A stretch of 64,000 nt of DNA, from positions 1,736,001 to 1,800,000 of the forward strand of contig NZ_JBEPOK010000001.1 of assembly GCF_040546765.1 (NCBI RefSeq), read 5' to 3'. The notes beneath the pieces are model-generated. The model saw only the letters and a program-made list of their open reading frames with translations. It made no database searches and was not told the DNA's origin. Positions 17,283 through 26,292 of the stretch are shown in pieces. Position 1 is the stretch's first letter. Each line of letters begins with the position of its first letter. The position numbers and the translations under genes were made by a program. The stretch comes from Arthrobacter sp. OAP107. GTDB taxonomy: Bacteria > Actinomycetota > Actinomycetes > Actinomycetales > Micrococcaceae.

Positions 17283-18077
17283 TTGAGTGATCCGGAATAC
17301 CCGCAGCAGCAACAGCCGCGCGTCTTCGATACTTCGTTCAATTACATGACCGACACCCCTCCAGGGACTGACCCGGACAGTGGCAGTCCGAATCTCCGGG
17401 CGGACCACGAGCTGCTGTGGACCAAGGAGCTGCGACCCGGCGTCATCTTCGAACCGACCGCGCCGCCGAAGCGTGGGGACGGCTACCTCATCTTCACTGA
17501 CCCCTCCGAGGCGAGGCATTGGTACGGCAGTGACGCCATCACGAGCTCATACAGCCCACCCCGGTCACGTACGGCGTCTCTGGCGAACGCCATCGCCTCG
17601 CTGAACGAGGACGAGCGGTCCCGCTACCTGAATCCGCCGTACACCATCGGCAGCGCGATGATCTGGCCCGTCAGGAAGAAGGACCGACCCACGATGAACC
17701 AGGCCCGGGGGTTCAGGTCGCTCATCGCCGACCGGATGGATCTGACCCTGGAGTGCATCCGGCGTCATTACGCAGGAGAACCGGAGAGCCCTCTGGCCGA
17801 TGTCATCAACGCGTACGCGGACTTCTTTGCGCTCTTCGACGGGTTCAAGGAGTTTGTGGAGTTCTTCCACTTTCAAGACCTCGTGACACCCGACTACGAA
17901 GAGGTTCGGTTCTACCTGCCCTTCGACAACTTCAAGCGTTCCGGGATGCCGGCCACAAAAGACGAGTACGTGACGTACCGGGAGGCCACGCTGGAGTTCA
18001 TCGCGGCGCGGAACCGTCGGATGGCCGCCTGGGTCATGGAGAACCACCCCGGGATTGAGGTTCGCCATACAGACTGA
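17283..18077 (+). CDS. DUF6994-like protein
   Basis: 264 residues from TTG 17283 behind TTGGGGGAACC; the next in-frame ATG (17346) would remove conserved sequence. Recognisable segments are RVFDTSFNYMTDTPPGTDPD, LRADHELLWTKELRPG, IGSAMIWPVRK and FQDLVTPDYEEVRFYLPF. This matches my memory of the DUF6994 family, proteins of about 250 residues of unknown function found singly in many bacteria. No membrane segment or metal motif is evident. The gene is 65 bp upstream of the DUF6308-like gene and possibly co-transcribed. Confidence 0.65.
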   Translation: MSDPEYPQQQQPRVFDTSFNYMTDTPPGTDPDSGSPNLRADHELLWTKELRPGVIFEPTAPPKRGDGYLIFTDPSEARHWYGSDAITSSYSPPRSRTASLANAIASLNEDERSRYLNPPYTIGSAMIWPVRKKDRPTMNQARGFRSLIADRMDLTLECIRRHYAGEPESPLADVINAYADFFALFDGFKEFVEFFHFQDLVTPDYEEVRFYLPFDNFKRSGMPATKDEYVTYREATLEFIAARNRRMAAWVMENHPGIEVRHTD

Positions 18078-18142
18078 CTACCCAGCGACGTCGCAGGGTC
18101 AGTCAGGGTCATAGTCCGCGCATTGAAGCCATAGGGGGATTC

Positions 18143-18844
18143 GTGGAACTACCAGCCATCCTGAAAGAAGAGAACTTCGAAGCCGCAGCCGAACTGCTCC
18201 GGCGCTACTACCTTGAACCGTCCAGAAAGACGGGGCTGCTCAGTACCGGCAGTTACTTTGATGAATGGGCGAACCGCGGCGACAACCCGCAGGTGAGGGA
18301 CAGGATCACCGACAGCGACGCTGTCGCCGTGTCCATGCTCAGCGTCAAAGTGCCGGCCCAGGCCATCATCGGACTGCAGGAGGAGCTGTTGGCGGGGAAA
18401 ATACAGGATCTCCTGGCTGATATACCCACCGACGTGAAGATGAGCGACCTCACGGTCGCGGAAGCGGAAGCCACTCTCGGGGAGGGCAGCCCCTCATGGC
18501 TGCTCTGGCAGGAGCTGAGACGCACACCCAAAACGCGCTGGGATGTCGGGGCCACCACAGCCAGCAAGATCATGGCGAGGAAGCGACCGCATCTCATCCC
18601 CATCTGGGACAAAGTAATTGGGGCAGTCGTGGGCAAAGACACCTCTGAAGGCCAATGGCTGAATTGGCACAACCTCTTCATGGAAGACCCCGACCTTGCT
18701 GGACGATTGGGGCGCATTCACAAGCTTTCTACGGTCCAGACACCCATTTCCGAGCTGCGCATCATGGACGCCATCCTGTGGCGCTACGGCAAGGACCATG
18801 GCATCAAGGGCGGGCGAGCCGGCAAACTCGGAATCGCCGGCTGA
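18143..18844 (+). CDS. DUF6308-like protein
   Basis: 233 residues from GTG 18143 (upstream AGGGGGATTC). The conserved-looking core is RWDVGATTASKIMARKRPHL followed by IPIWDKVIGAVVG, then a C-terminal RIMDAILWRYGKDHG. This fits the DUF6308 family as I remember it, whose function is unknown; the TTASKIMARKRP segment looks helix-hairpin-like and could contact nucleic acid, which is speculation. No catalytic motif is visible. Confidence 0.62.
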   Translation: MELPAILKEENFEAAAELLRRYYLEPSRKTGLLSTGSYFDEWANRGDNPQVRDRITDSDAVAVSMLSVKVPAQAIIGLQEELLAGKIQDLLADIPTDVKMSDLTVAEAEATLGEGSPSWLLWQELRRTPKTRWDVGATTASKIMARKRPHLIPIWDKVIGAVVGKDTSEGQWLNWHNLFMEDPDLAGRLGRIHKLSTVQTPISELRIMDAILWRYGKDHGIKGGRAGKLGIAG

Positions 18845-18934
18845 AGCACAGCGAAGCCACGACAAACTTGGTCGAATCCCGCAACCGCCCGCGCCAGCTT
18901 CGCAGCCGGCCGATGTCGTCCGATGAAGGAATAG

Positions 18935-19750
18935 CTACGAGTTCGGAGCTTCGTATGAGTACGGAAACGAGCCCCCGACGCGACCGGACAATGCAGTCAG
19001 CTCTGCCTCGGTTTCCCTGAACCGGATCACTTGAGGGCCTAATGTGTTGACCCTTTCCGGTCCCTTCACCACGAGGGTTCGCGCTATGGTCCTGCCCAGT
19101 TGATCCAGTTCCTGGTTGAGTCGCCGCAATTCTGCCTGCTCGAATTTGGAGCGCTTCATCACTTCAGGGTCCCTGTCGCATTGGGTGCAGCGTCCCCTCG
19201 GGCCCACATCAGCCATCATGGTTACGTAGATACCTCTTTGGGCCGCCCGCCACTGACCATCCATGATCGAGCACCACTGAGTGTGGAACAGTTTCCCGGT
19301 TCGCGTCACGTACACCTGTCCGTCACCTGCCACAGGTGACCCATCGTCACGGTGGCTTTGCGGCTCAACGCGAACGAGCGGACGTTCCTTTGCCCGCTGC
19401 TCGGCTTTCGCTTCTTCTTTGAGCCGCAGCCTCTCTGCCCGCTTCTCCGCCCGCTCCAATTTGGAGCGCTTCTTCGCTTCAGGGTCCTGGTCGCATTGCG
19501 GGCAACGTCCCCGCAGGCCCACATCCGCAATCATGGTCACGTAGATGCCTCCATTGACGGCCCGCCAGTGACCATCCATGATCGAGCACCATTGAGTGTG
19601 GAAAAGCTTGCTCGACCGGGTCACATACGCCTGACCTTCACCTGCGATGGGCGACCCGTCGTCACGGTGGCTTTGCGGCTCAACGCGGACGAGCGGACGT
19701 TTCTTTTGCGCCCCGTGGTCGGCTTTCACTTCTTCGTGTGTGGTGCTCAC
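18935..19750 (-). CDS. Protein with two near-identical Ada-like zinc modules
   Basis: 271 residues from GTG 19750, preceded by AGAAGGAAC; the frame is open much further upstream, but that overlaps the helicase gene. The module is RPLVRVEPQSHRDDGSP, then LFHTQWCSIMDG, GIYVTM, and ADVGLRGRCPQCDQDPE. It occurs at about residues 18-95 and 123-200. The H-x4-C...C-x2-C arrangement resembles the metal-binding N-domain of Ada and related mini-domains. The linker is a charged helix (KRAERLRLKEEAKAEQRAKE) and the C-terminus is helical, then RETEAELTALSGRVGG. It is divergent from the helicase gene at 19971. Confidence 0.72.
   Translation of the reverse strand: MSTTHEEVKADHGAQKKRPLVRVEPQSHRDDGSPIAGEGQAYVTRSSKLFHTQWCSIMDGHWRAVNGGIYVTMIADVGLRGRCPQCDQDPEAKKRSKLERAEKRAERLRLKEEAKAEQRAKERPLVRVEPQSHRDDGSPVAGDGQVYVTRTGKLFHTQWCSIMDGQWRAAQRGIYVTMMADVGPRGRCTQCDRDPEVMKRSKFEQAELRRLNQELDQLGRTIARTLVVKGPERVNTLGPQVIRFRETEAELTALSGRVGGSFPYSYEAPNS
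19146..19700 (-). repeat. Intragenic direct duplication (two 240-bp units, 315-bp period)
   Basis: Units 19146-19385 and 19461-19700 begin with the same TTGGAGCGCT and end with the same GAGCGGACGT, offset by exactly 315 bases (105 codons). Most positions agree at DNA level, so the duplication is fairly recent or homogenised. Confidence 0.8.
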
Positions 19751-19970
19751 AACCCGTTCCTTCTGCCAAGACCTCTGCCATATCCTTCCATGATGGGGAG
19801 GTCCACCTCCACCATGCCATCGAAGGGTTGACGGGCAAGCCCGCCGAGTCCAGTACCTGCGGATCAGCACGAACCCGGTGAACGCACTCGACGACACACA
19901 ATTCCTCGCTGATACCGTGGAAAGAGGGCAAATAGTCTCCTTTTGAAGACGTGTGTGAGTCGGGGGAAGC

Positions 19971-22634
19971 ATGACGGAGTGGAAGCCGGGTTGGTGGGCA
20001 CGCGCGTTCAGAGGTGCCGGGTCATGGGTGCTGTCGATCCGTGAGGGCCGCCTGCGCGTCTGCGGAATCCCCCGGGAGGTGGACGCTGATGTCATCGACG
20101 TCCTCGGACTCGCAGTCGATGAAGGCTCAGGGCAGCTCATCGTCACTCTCGTCCACGGGACGGAGACGGTGCTCAATGGGCTGTCTCGTCGCGCGGTGCG
20201 TGAGGTTGCCGCTGCGTACCACTCCGAGCTCGATGAGCGACGGCATCTCGCCGCCCTGCTCTCAAAGGCTGAGGAGCAGGGCGAGGCGGCCAGCCTGTGG
20301 TGGTCCCGGGTCCGGGATGTGATGGACCGACTACGGTGGGCAGACCAGGACACGATCGCCGCGCTCGCGGACTCCCGTCCGGACGTCGCTGTGTGGCTGG
20401 CTGCCGACAGCGATCCGAGGCTCTCCGGGCTTCCCAAGGGCAAACGCGAGGACCAGCGTGCCGCAGTCGACGCCTGCTGCACCACTGACTTGTCAAGGTG
20501 GGCTGCCCAGCGCAACGAGGCGTTCCTGGAGTGGGAGAAAAACGACCTTGCCGACTTCTTCCGCAAGGTCGAGAAGTCGCCGTTGACGGAAGAGCAGACG
20601 AGGGCGACGGTCTGCTTCGACAACCGGGTGCGTGTCATCGCGGCCGCGGGCTCCGGGAAGACGTCGACGATGGTAGCCCGCGCCGGGTATGCGATCCGGC
20701 GTGGCATCGCCCAGCCGACGGAGATCCTCGCCCTCGCATTCAACAAAAAGGCAGCCGGTGAGCTCTCGGAGCGGCTCGTCTCCCGCCTCGGCGATGACGG
20801 TGCGTCGGTAGCCTCGAGCACTTTTCACGCCTTCGGACTGCGCGTCGTCGGCGAAGCCACCGGTCGAAAACCTTCAGTCCCCGATGACATCACCAATGGC
20901 AACGGGATCGGGCGGCTCGCGGCGATCGTTGATGGGCTCCGTGACCGGGACCCGGCCTTCCGGCGGGACTGGGACCTTTTCCGGCTCGTGTTCGGCAGGC
21001 AACTGCCGGACCTCGGGGACGAAGACGAGCCCGAGACGTGGGACAGGAACACAGGTATTAACGGCTTCGGCACTCTCGCTGGAGAGGTCGTCAAGAGCCA
21101 GGAAGAGGTGATGATCGCCAACTGGCTCTTCCTCAACGGCGTCCGATACGAATACGAGCGACCCTACGCGCACGACGTTGCGGACGCGCACCACCGTCAG
21201 TATCAGCCGGACTTCTACTATCCGGACATCGACGTCTGGCATGAGCACTGGGCGCTCGGTTCAGACGGCAACCCGCCGCCACATTTTGACGGGTATGCCG
21301 AGAGTATGGCGTGGCGGCGTCAGACCCACACTCGATACAGCACAAGACTTATCGAGACAACCTCGGCAACCATCCGGGACGGGTCCGGGTTCGAGCACCT
21401 CGAACAGGAGCTCCGCCGACACGGAATCCAACTCGAGGAAGACCCCTACCGGGAGGCGGTAGGGGAGCCTCCGATCACCGAACCAGCCATGATGACGCTG
21501 ATGCGGTCGTTCATGGCCCACGCGAAGGGCAACCGCCTCACCCCTGACGTGCTGACGCAGCGGGCCAGCCGAACCTTGCGGGCCAGGCTCTTCACACGCC
21601 TGTACGGCGTCATCCTCGCCGAATGGGACCGTCAGCTCCGAGCCGCGGGCCAGATCGATTTCGAGGACATGCTGAATCTCGCAACCGATCACGTCGAGTC
21701 GGGCCGTTGGATGAGCCCTTACCGGCTCGTCATGGTCGACGAGATGCAGGACACCAGCTCTGCCCGTGCGGCGCTGGTGAGGGCGCTGATGAAGGCTCCT
21801 GGAAACTACCTTTACGCGGTCGGCGACGACTGGCAGTCGATCAACAGGTTCGCGGGCTCAGACCTCAGTGTGATGACCCGCTTCGATAATTGGTTCGGGA
21901 CAGCGTCCACCATCTGGCTGGACCGCACCTTCCGGTCCCCGCAGTCCCTGTGCGATGTCGCGGGTGGGTTCGTGATGAAAAACCCCAATCAAATCTCCAA
22001 GAACGTCCGATCTTCAGCGCCGGAGGCTGGCGAGACCCTATGCGCCGTCAGTGTACGGGAGCGCAGCCACTACGGATCGGCCGTCCGGCAGCACCTGACA
22101 ACCCTTGACTCAGAGCTCACTGAGCCAGCCACTGTGCTGCTGCTCGGCCGGTACTCCCGGTCCAAGGACGATGTCACCTCGGCGCTGGAAGCCAGATACG
22201 CCAACCTGACCATCGAGTTCAACACCGTGCACGCCTCGAAAGGGAAGGAGGCAGACTACGTCGTTGTGCTCGGCCTTGAGAGGAACGGATTCCCCAGCAT
22301 TGTCGAGGATGATGCTCTCCTGCAACTGGCCATGTCCGCCCCTGACTCCTACCCACACGCAGAAGAACGACGCCTGTTCTATGTCGCACTGACCCGTGCC
22401 AAGCGCTCAGTGCTCCTGGTCACGCGCGCCGGTAGGGAATCAGCGTTCCTCCTCGAGCTGGTCGGAGATCGTGTCGTCAAGATCCGATCCGCGACAGGCG
22501 ACGACATCACCCCAGTGGTCTGCCCGAAATGCAAGAAACACACGATGAAGGAACGCAAAGGGCGCTACGGCCGGTTCTTCGGCTGCGCCGGGTACCCGAC
22601 CTGCAAAGGAACGATGAAACTCGCTGATAGTTAG
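19971..22634 (+). CDS. UvrD/HelD-type helicase with nuclease-like insertion and C-terminal zinc ribbon
   Basis: 887 residues from ATG 19971. Helicase motifs are intact: Q-motif LTEEQTRATV, Walker A AAAGSGKT (224-231), motif Ia ALAFNKKAA, motif II VDEMQDTS (589-596), motif III AVGDDWQSINRF, motif IV WLDRTFRSP, motif V NTVHASKGKEADYVVVLGL and motif VI LFYVALTRAK. Between motifs Ia and II an insertion (about 385-435) reads VRYEYERPY, QYQPDFYYPD and VWHEHWAL, a PD-(D/E)XK-like pattern (E, D, ExW). The C-terminus is a topoisomerase-type zinc finger, CPKCKKHTM...GCAGYPTC (about 851-880). The N-terminus is HelD-like. It probably unwinds and possibly cleaves DNA; the nuclease part needs testing. Confidence 0.88.
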   Translation: MTEWKPGWWARAFRGAGSWVLSIREGRLRVCGIPREVDADVIDVLGLAVDEGSGQLIVTLVHGTETVLNGLSRRAVREVAAAYHSELDERRHLAALLSKAEEQGEAASLWWSRVRDVMDRLRWADQDTIAALADSRPDVAVWLAADSDPRLSGLPKGKREDQRAAVDACCTTDLSRWAAQRNEAFLEWEKNDLADFFRKVEKSPLTEEQTRATVCFDNRVRVIAAAGSGKTSTMVARAGYAIRRGIAQPTEILALAFNKKAAGELSERLVSRLGDDGASVASSTFHAFGLRVVGEATGRKPSVPDDITNGNGIGRLAAIVDGLRDRDPAFRRDWDLFRLVFGRQLPDLGDEDEPETWDRNTGINGFGTLAGEVVKSQEEVMIANWLFLNGVRYEYERPYAHDVADAHHRQYQPDFYYPDIDVWHEHWALGSDGNPPPHFDGYAESMAWRRQTHTRYSTRLIETTSATIRDGSGFEHLEQELRRHGIQLEEDPYREAVGEPPITEPAMMTLMRSFMAHAKGNRLTPDVLTQRASRTLRARLFTRLYGVILAEWDRQLRAAGQIDFEDMLNLATDHVESGRWMSPYRLVMVDEMQDTSSARAALVRALMKAPGNYLYAVGDDWQSINRFAGSDLSVMTRFDNWFGTASTIWLDRTFRSPQSLCDVAGGFVMKNPNQISKNVRSSAPEAGETLCAVSVRERSHYGSAVRQHLTTLDSELTEPATVLLLGRYSRSKDDVTSALEARYANLTIEFNTVHASKGKEADYVVVLGLERNGFPSIVEDDALLQLAMSAPDSYPHAEERRLFYVALTRAKRSVLLVTRAGRESAFLLELVGDRVVKIRSATGDDITPVVCPKCKKHTMKERKGRYGRFFGCAGYPTCKGTMKLADS

Positions 22635-22805
22635 GGACAAGAATGCCTTCCATGTTCCGAGGCGCAGGTTCTACGCTTCGCGATATTTTGGCCGACTGAC
22701 GAGTCCACCCCACGTGGTCGGCCAAGCCGAGCCTTGCGGAATGCAGCACTTGCAGAGGCCATCATCACACCGATACGCAGACCACGTGGGTCACCACCCT
22801 TAAAA

Positions 22806-24590
22806 ATGTATGCTTTACGGGTGCGAGCCGTTGCCTATATCCGCAGATCCAAAGATCCTACCGAGGGCAACGCGTCGCTCGTCGACCAGCGCGCCTGGAT
22901 CATGGCGGAAAGCCGGAAGCACCACCACACAGTCGCCAAACAGGACATCTTCGAAGAAGTCGTCAGTGCCTACCGCGACCGGAACCGCCCCGAGCGCGAC
23001 CGCCTCGAAGGCGTCCTCGCCGAAGGCGACGTCAAGGCGCTCTACGTCCGGGACCTTGACCGGCTGGCACGGCGGTTGATGGACACCGCCCGCATCGTCG
23101 ACACCTGCAACCGCCACAACGTCACGATCTACACCCATGACCGCGTGTTCGCCCCTCGATCGCCCGACACCATCCTGCTGATCTCCGTCCTCGGCGGCCT
23201 GGCGGAGACCGAGGCGGCGACCACGAGCAAGCGGCTGAAGCGCACCGCCGAGAACATCCGCCAGAAGGGCGGCTGGAACGGCCCTGCGCCGTACGGCTGG
23301 ATGCGGCCCGAGCAGCGCAACGCCGACGGCGTGAAGACGCTGAAGCTGCACCCGGAGGAGAGCAAGACCGTCCGCCGCATCGTCGAATGGCGGCTCGACG
23401 GACTCTCCGTCGCCGAGATCGTCCGGGAGCTCAACCAGCAAGGCCTGACCAACCGCGAGGGCCGGCCGTTCCAATACCGCGCCGTCGCCTCGCTACTGCG
23501 CCATCCGCTCCTGGCCGGATACAACTCGCTCACGGCCAAGGCCGATGGACGCGGCGGCGGCCCAGGTCCGGACTTCCGCGACACGCGCAAGATCGTCATC
23601 GACAAGGTTGGGCGTCCGGTCAAGAGTCATGAGGCGGTCTGCACGGAGGCCGAGTGGGAAACCCTGCGCCTGCTGATGAAGCCCCAACCGCTCAAGCGGA
23701 CCCGGGCCCGCGCCGGAGGCCTTCCCCTGGTCGGCCTCGTCTACTGCGCCGGCTGCGGCACCAAGATGACCAGCAACAGGTCGATGGGTGAGTCGGGATC
23801 GTACGTGTGCAACGGACGGATGCGCGGCGCTGACTGCCCCGGCGTTGCAATCAACAGGGAAGCCCTGGAGCGCTTCATCCGCGACGTCGTCGCCGGATCG
23901 CTCGACAGCCCCGAGGTGATGGAGCTGCAGGCCGAGAGGCTGAACCAGGCCGCGGAAGGGAGCGCGAGCTCGGAGTTGTCCGAGCTCCACGAACAGGCTG
24001 ATGCCCTGGGGGACTCCATCCTGATCCTACGGGCCCAGATCAACACCGCGCCGGCCAGCGCGATGTCGGCACTGCTGAACCGCATCGGTGAGGAGGAGGC
24101 CCTCAAAGGCCAGATCGAGATGCGGATCTCGGAGAAGACCGAGGGGCGACCGAGGGCGATCCCCGACATCAGCGGGGCCGAGTTCCTCGAGCTCTCCGAG
24201 ACGGAGCAGAAGTCGATCATCAGGGCCTTCCTCCGCAAGGTCGTGGTCTACGCCGACGACGGAAAGCGCGGGTCGGTCAAGGGGATGTTCGGCTCCCAGG
24301 GCACGAACCTGAGCCGGATCGGCTTCTGGTATCTCGGCGAAGCTGACGACCAGGAGCCGCGCCGCGGGGGCGGGTACTCGCTCATGCCATCGAACGGCAG
24401 CTACCAGTGCCCCAAGTGCGAAGAACCCCGGACGTTCCGCTACCGGAACAACCTGCGCCACCACATGAACTACGCGCACCCGCAGCCAGTGCCGTGTCCT
24501 GAGTGCGGCCAGGAATTCCCTTTGCCCGGGCTGCCCAGCCACCGCCGCAACAAGCACGGGGTCAAGGGCTCACGCCAGTCCTGGAGCTGA
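22806..24590 (+). CDS. Large serine recombinase/integrase with extra C-terminal zinc fingers
   Basis: 594 residues, taking ATG 22806; no clear ribosome site, and GTG 22821 or upstream codons remain possible. The resolvase domain has AVAYIRRSKD (catalytic Ser15), VDQRAWI, ALYVRDLDRLARRL and SVLGGLAETEAATTSKRLKR. The recombinase domain reads GPAPYGW, LSVAEIVRELNQQG and HPLLAGYN. The zinc beta-ribbon is LVYCAGCGTKM...YVCNGRMRGADCP, followed by a coiled coil. Unusually the end carries C2H2-like pairs: YQCPKCEEPRTF...HHMNYAH and VPCPECGQEF...HRRNKHG. It probably integrates or excises the conjugative element that begins just downstream. Confidence 0.88.
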   Translation: MYALRVRAVAYIRRSKDPTEGNASLVDQRAWIMAESRKHHHTVAKQDIFEEVVSAYRDRNRPERDRLEGVLAEGDVKALYVRDLDRLARRLMDTARIVDTCNRHNVTIYTHDRVFAPRSPDTILLISVLGGLAETEAATTSKRLKRTAENIRQKGGWNGPAPYGWMRPEQRNADGVKTLKLHPEESKTVRRIVEWRLDGLSVAEIVRELNQQGLTNREGRPFQYRAVASLLRHPLLAGYNSLTAKADGRGGGPGPDFRDTRKIVIDKVGRPVKSHEAVCTEAEWETLRLLMKPQPLKRTRARAGGLPLVGLVYCAGCGTKMTSNRSMGESGSYVCNGRMRGADCPGVAINREALERFIRDVVAGSLDSPEVMELQAERLNQAAEGSASSELSELHEQADALGDSILILRAQINTAPASAMSALLNRIGEEEALKGQIEMRISEKTEGRPRAIPDISGAEFLELSETEQKSIIRAFLRKVVVYADDGKRGSVKGMFGSQGTNLSRIGFWYLGEADDQEPRRGGGYSLMPSNGSYQCPKCEEPRTFRYRNNLRHHMNYAHPQPVPCPECGQEFPLPGLPSHRRNKHGVKGSRQSWS

Positions 24591-24600
24591 CTCTCGGGGA

Positions 24601-24831
24601 CTAGGCGGCCCGACGGCGACCCAAGCGCGCAGGCTTGGCAGCCTCAGCTGCCTCCGCCCGCCGGATGGCCACCGAGGCCGCCACGGCGGCTCCGGCCTTG
24701 ATGGCCTCCACCGGGATCGGGCGGACGGCGATCGCGGCTGCAGCTGCCGCCGAGATCTGCACTGGCCTGCGCGGGGAGGCAGATGCAGACGAAGCCACAC
24801 CGCGTTCAGCGGTGGTGACCTGTCCTGCCAT
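24601..24831 (-). CDS. Small Ala-rich protein
   Basis: 76 residues, MAGQVTTAERGVASSASAS then ISAAAAAAIAVRPIPVEAIK and an Arg-rich tail ARLGRRRAA. It has low complexity with alternating Ala and charged residues. The start ATG 24831 has only a distant GAGG. It is the first gene to the right of the recombinase and has operator-like words upstream (24861-24958). Reality is uncertain. Confidence 0.4.
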   Translation of the reverse strand: MAGQVTTAERGVASSASASPRRPVQISAAAAAAIAVRPIPVEAIKAGAAVAASVAIRRAEAAEAAKPARLGRRRAA

Positions 24832-24860
24832 GACTGCCTGCCTCAGATAGCTGTGCTTTC

Positions 24861-24958
24861 AATGCCTATCGGCACTCTATCAACTAATGAGTCAGAGGAT
24901 CAATCGAATGGAAATCTGATACGAGTCGAATCGTCACACTCGGGGATGAGTCGACGAG
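24861..24958. promoter_or_regulatory. Operator-like cluster (family member a)
   Basis: Contains GCCTATCGGCACTCTATC, CTAATGAGTCA, ATCAATCGAATGG, ACGAGTCGAATCGT and GATGAGTCGACGAG within 98 bp. The same short words (ATGAGTC, TCGAATG, CTATCG) recur at 34.95, 37.6, 41.6, 47.65 and 60.55 kb. It lies between the 24601 and 24970 genes, both on the minus strand. Confidence 0.5.
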
Positions 24959-24969
24959 ATGGAGCGGGC

Positions 24970-25314
24970 TCAGGCCGCGGCAGCCCCGGTGTCGCTGATC
25001 CCGGCCAGCAGCCACTGCTCGGACAAAGGGTCGCGGCGCAGCTCGAAGGTTCGCAGCGCCGAAGTGGACGTCAACCGGACCTGAACCTGCCAGTGTTCGA
25101 CGCTGATCAGGTCGCCGCTGCCCACCGGTGCCCGCTTGGCGGTGTTCCACCAGTCGGCACGGGTGAACCAGTGCACAGGTTCCGCGGCCACGGCCCAGAT
25201 CCTGCCGTCATGCCTGACGGCCAGGGGAACCCCCTTCGCCGTGAAGCGGACCTCCACTGGAGCGTCCAGAGGTTTGCTATTTGATGCTGTTGCTGCCACG
25301 GGTCCGCTCTCCAA
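24970..25314 (-). CDS. DUF6504-like protein
   Basis: 114 residues. The core PVEVRFTAKGVPLAVRHDGR, then IWAVAAEPVHWFTRADWW and VEHWQVQVRLTS, matches the small DUF6504 family, which is often encoded beside ImuB/Y-family polymerase genes in actinobacteria. Here it overlaps the upstream gene (25277-25612) by 38 bp, suggesting coupled translation. No enzyme motif is visible. Confidence 0.68.
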   Translation of the reverse strand: MESGPVAATASNSKPLDAPVEVRFTAKGVPLAVRHDGRIWAVAAEPVHWFTRADWWNTAKRAPVGSGDLISVEHWQVQVRLTSTSALRTFELRRDPLSEQWLLAGISDTGAAAA

Positions 25315-25612
25315 GATTCCTGTTCATCATTTCTTCCCGGCGGGTAACCGCCGAACTCCACACCCAGGTCCGGTACGTCACCGGCCCGTCCTTCCATGTC
25401 ACTTCGACCGCTTTCGCTGTCCAGGCGAAGACCTCGCCGTCCACCAGTTCTGCGCAGTTCGGGAACCGGATCCATGCCTTGACGGGGATTCCGGGATACC
25501 CGTTCTTGGCCGGGAAGTGTTCGAAGTCGAGCTCTTCCACGGTCAGCCCGATCGGGCCGGCCCGCCGCGCATACTGCGCTTGCAGTGCAGCGGCGAACTC
25601 TTCGGAGGACAT
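25277..25612 (-). CDS. Hypothetical protein, paired with the DUF6504-like gene
   Basis: 111 residues starting MSSEEFAAALQAQYARRAGP. The middle has FPAKNGYPGIPVKAWIRF and VDGEVFAWTAKAVEVTW, and the end is TWVWSSAVTRREEMM. It is a mixed alpha/beta protein with many Trp and no Cys. The 38-bp overlap with the next gene indicates an operon. An AT-rich word ATTCGAATAGG lies 20-30 bp upstream and may belong to its promoter. Family not recognised. Confidence 0.62.
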   Translation of the reverse strand: MSSEEFAAALQAQYARRAGPIGLTVEELDFEHFPAKNGYPGIPVKAWIRFPNCAELVDGEVFAWTAKAVEVTWKDGPVTYRTWVWSSAVTRREEMMNRNLGERTRGSNSIK

Positions 25613-25820
25613 AACACAACCTTAGAACACATATTCGAATAGGCGACCCACAAAGATGGCGGCTACGGCCGGCCGCCTCTCTCCCGGGAATCACCTTTGG
25701 TCCTGTTTTTCGATCCCCTGGGCACCAAGCTATAAAAGGGCTCCGACAACGTCCGGAACGGACTGATCCTGGTCCGCTGCCGGCTCGGCACAAAGCGGCG
25801 CAGTGTCCGACAATGGGGAC

Positions 25821-26024
25821 ATGCCAACTGCTTCTGCCCCCTGCACCGTCCACCACCTCTACTCCACACCCGGTCACCTCCTCCCCGCGTGCGGTGTAAC
25901 CCCCGGCCCCGACGGGTCCGAGTGGCACACCGGACACGACGCCGGGGTCCTGCAGGCGTTCTCCGCGCAGGGATCCGCGTGCTGCTCTCTGTGTCTGGAG
26001 TTGTCCCTGTCATCTCCTGACTGA
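25821..26024 (+). CDS. Small Cys/His-rich protein
   Basis: 67 residues from ATG 25821 behind GGGGAC; a GTG at 25803 is also in frame. It contains CTVHHLYST, HLLPACG, WHTGHDA and SACCSLC, arranged like a small zinc-binding domain. I do not recognise it and the neighbours give no hint, so its reality is moderate. Positions 26025-26292 after it show no gene. Confidence 0.42.
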   Translation: MPTASAPCTVHHLYSTPGHLLPACGVTPGPDGSEWHTGHDAGVLQAFSAQGSACCSLCLELSLSSPD

Positions 26025-26292
26025 CATGTGCAAGGTGGTACAGGGGGTACGTGGTCTGCCATACTGGTAGAGAAAACAGGTATACGAGTGGAAATCCTGC
26101 TCAGCCCCGGCTGAGCAGATCGTCCGTCCAGGCGGGCGTGGATAGTCCAGCTTCGGCTCCCGGGCATGGCCTGGGAACGGGGGCTCGGGGAAACAGTTCT
26201 GAACTGTGGAGCCGAGACGCTGGACCTTCCGAACACTCATTGCCTGGACACAGAGCCAGGACGACAGGACCGACCAGAAGGACGAGAAGACC

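Noticed and set aside
19751..20821. Long minus-strand open frame continuing upstream of the duplicated zinc-module gene, antisense to the helicase
   Set aside because: The sequence is Ser/Arg-rich and typical of an antisense shadow. The real gene begins at GTG 19750 with a ribosome site, and the helicase motifs on the plus strand are complete.
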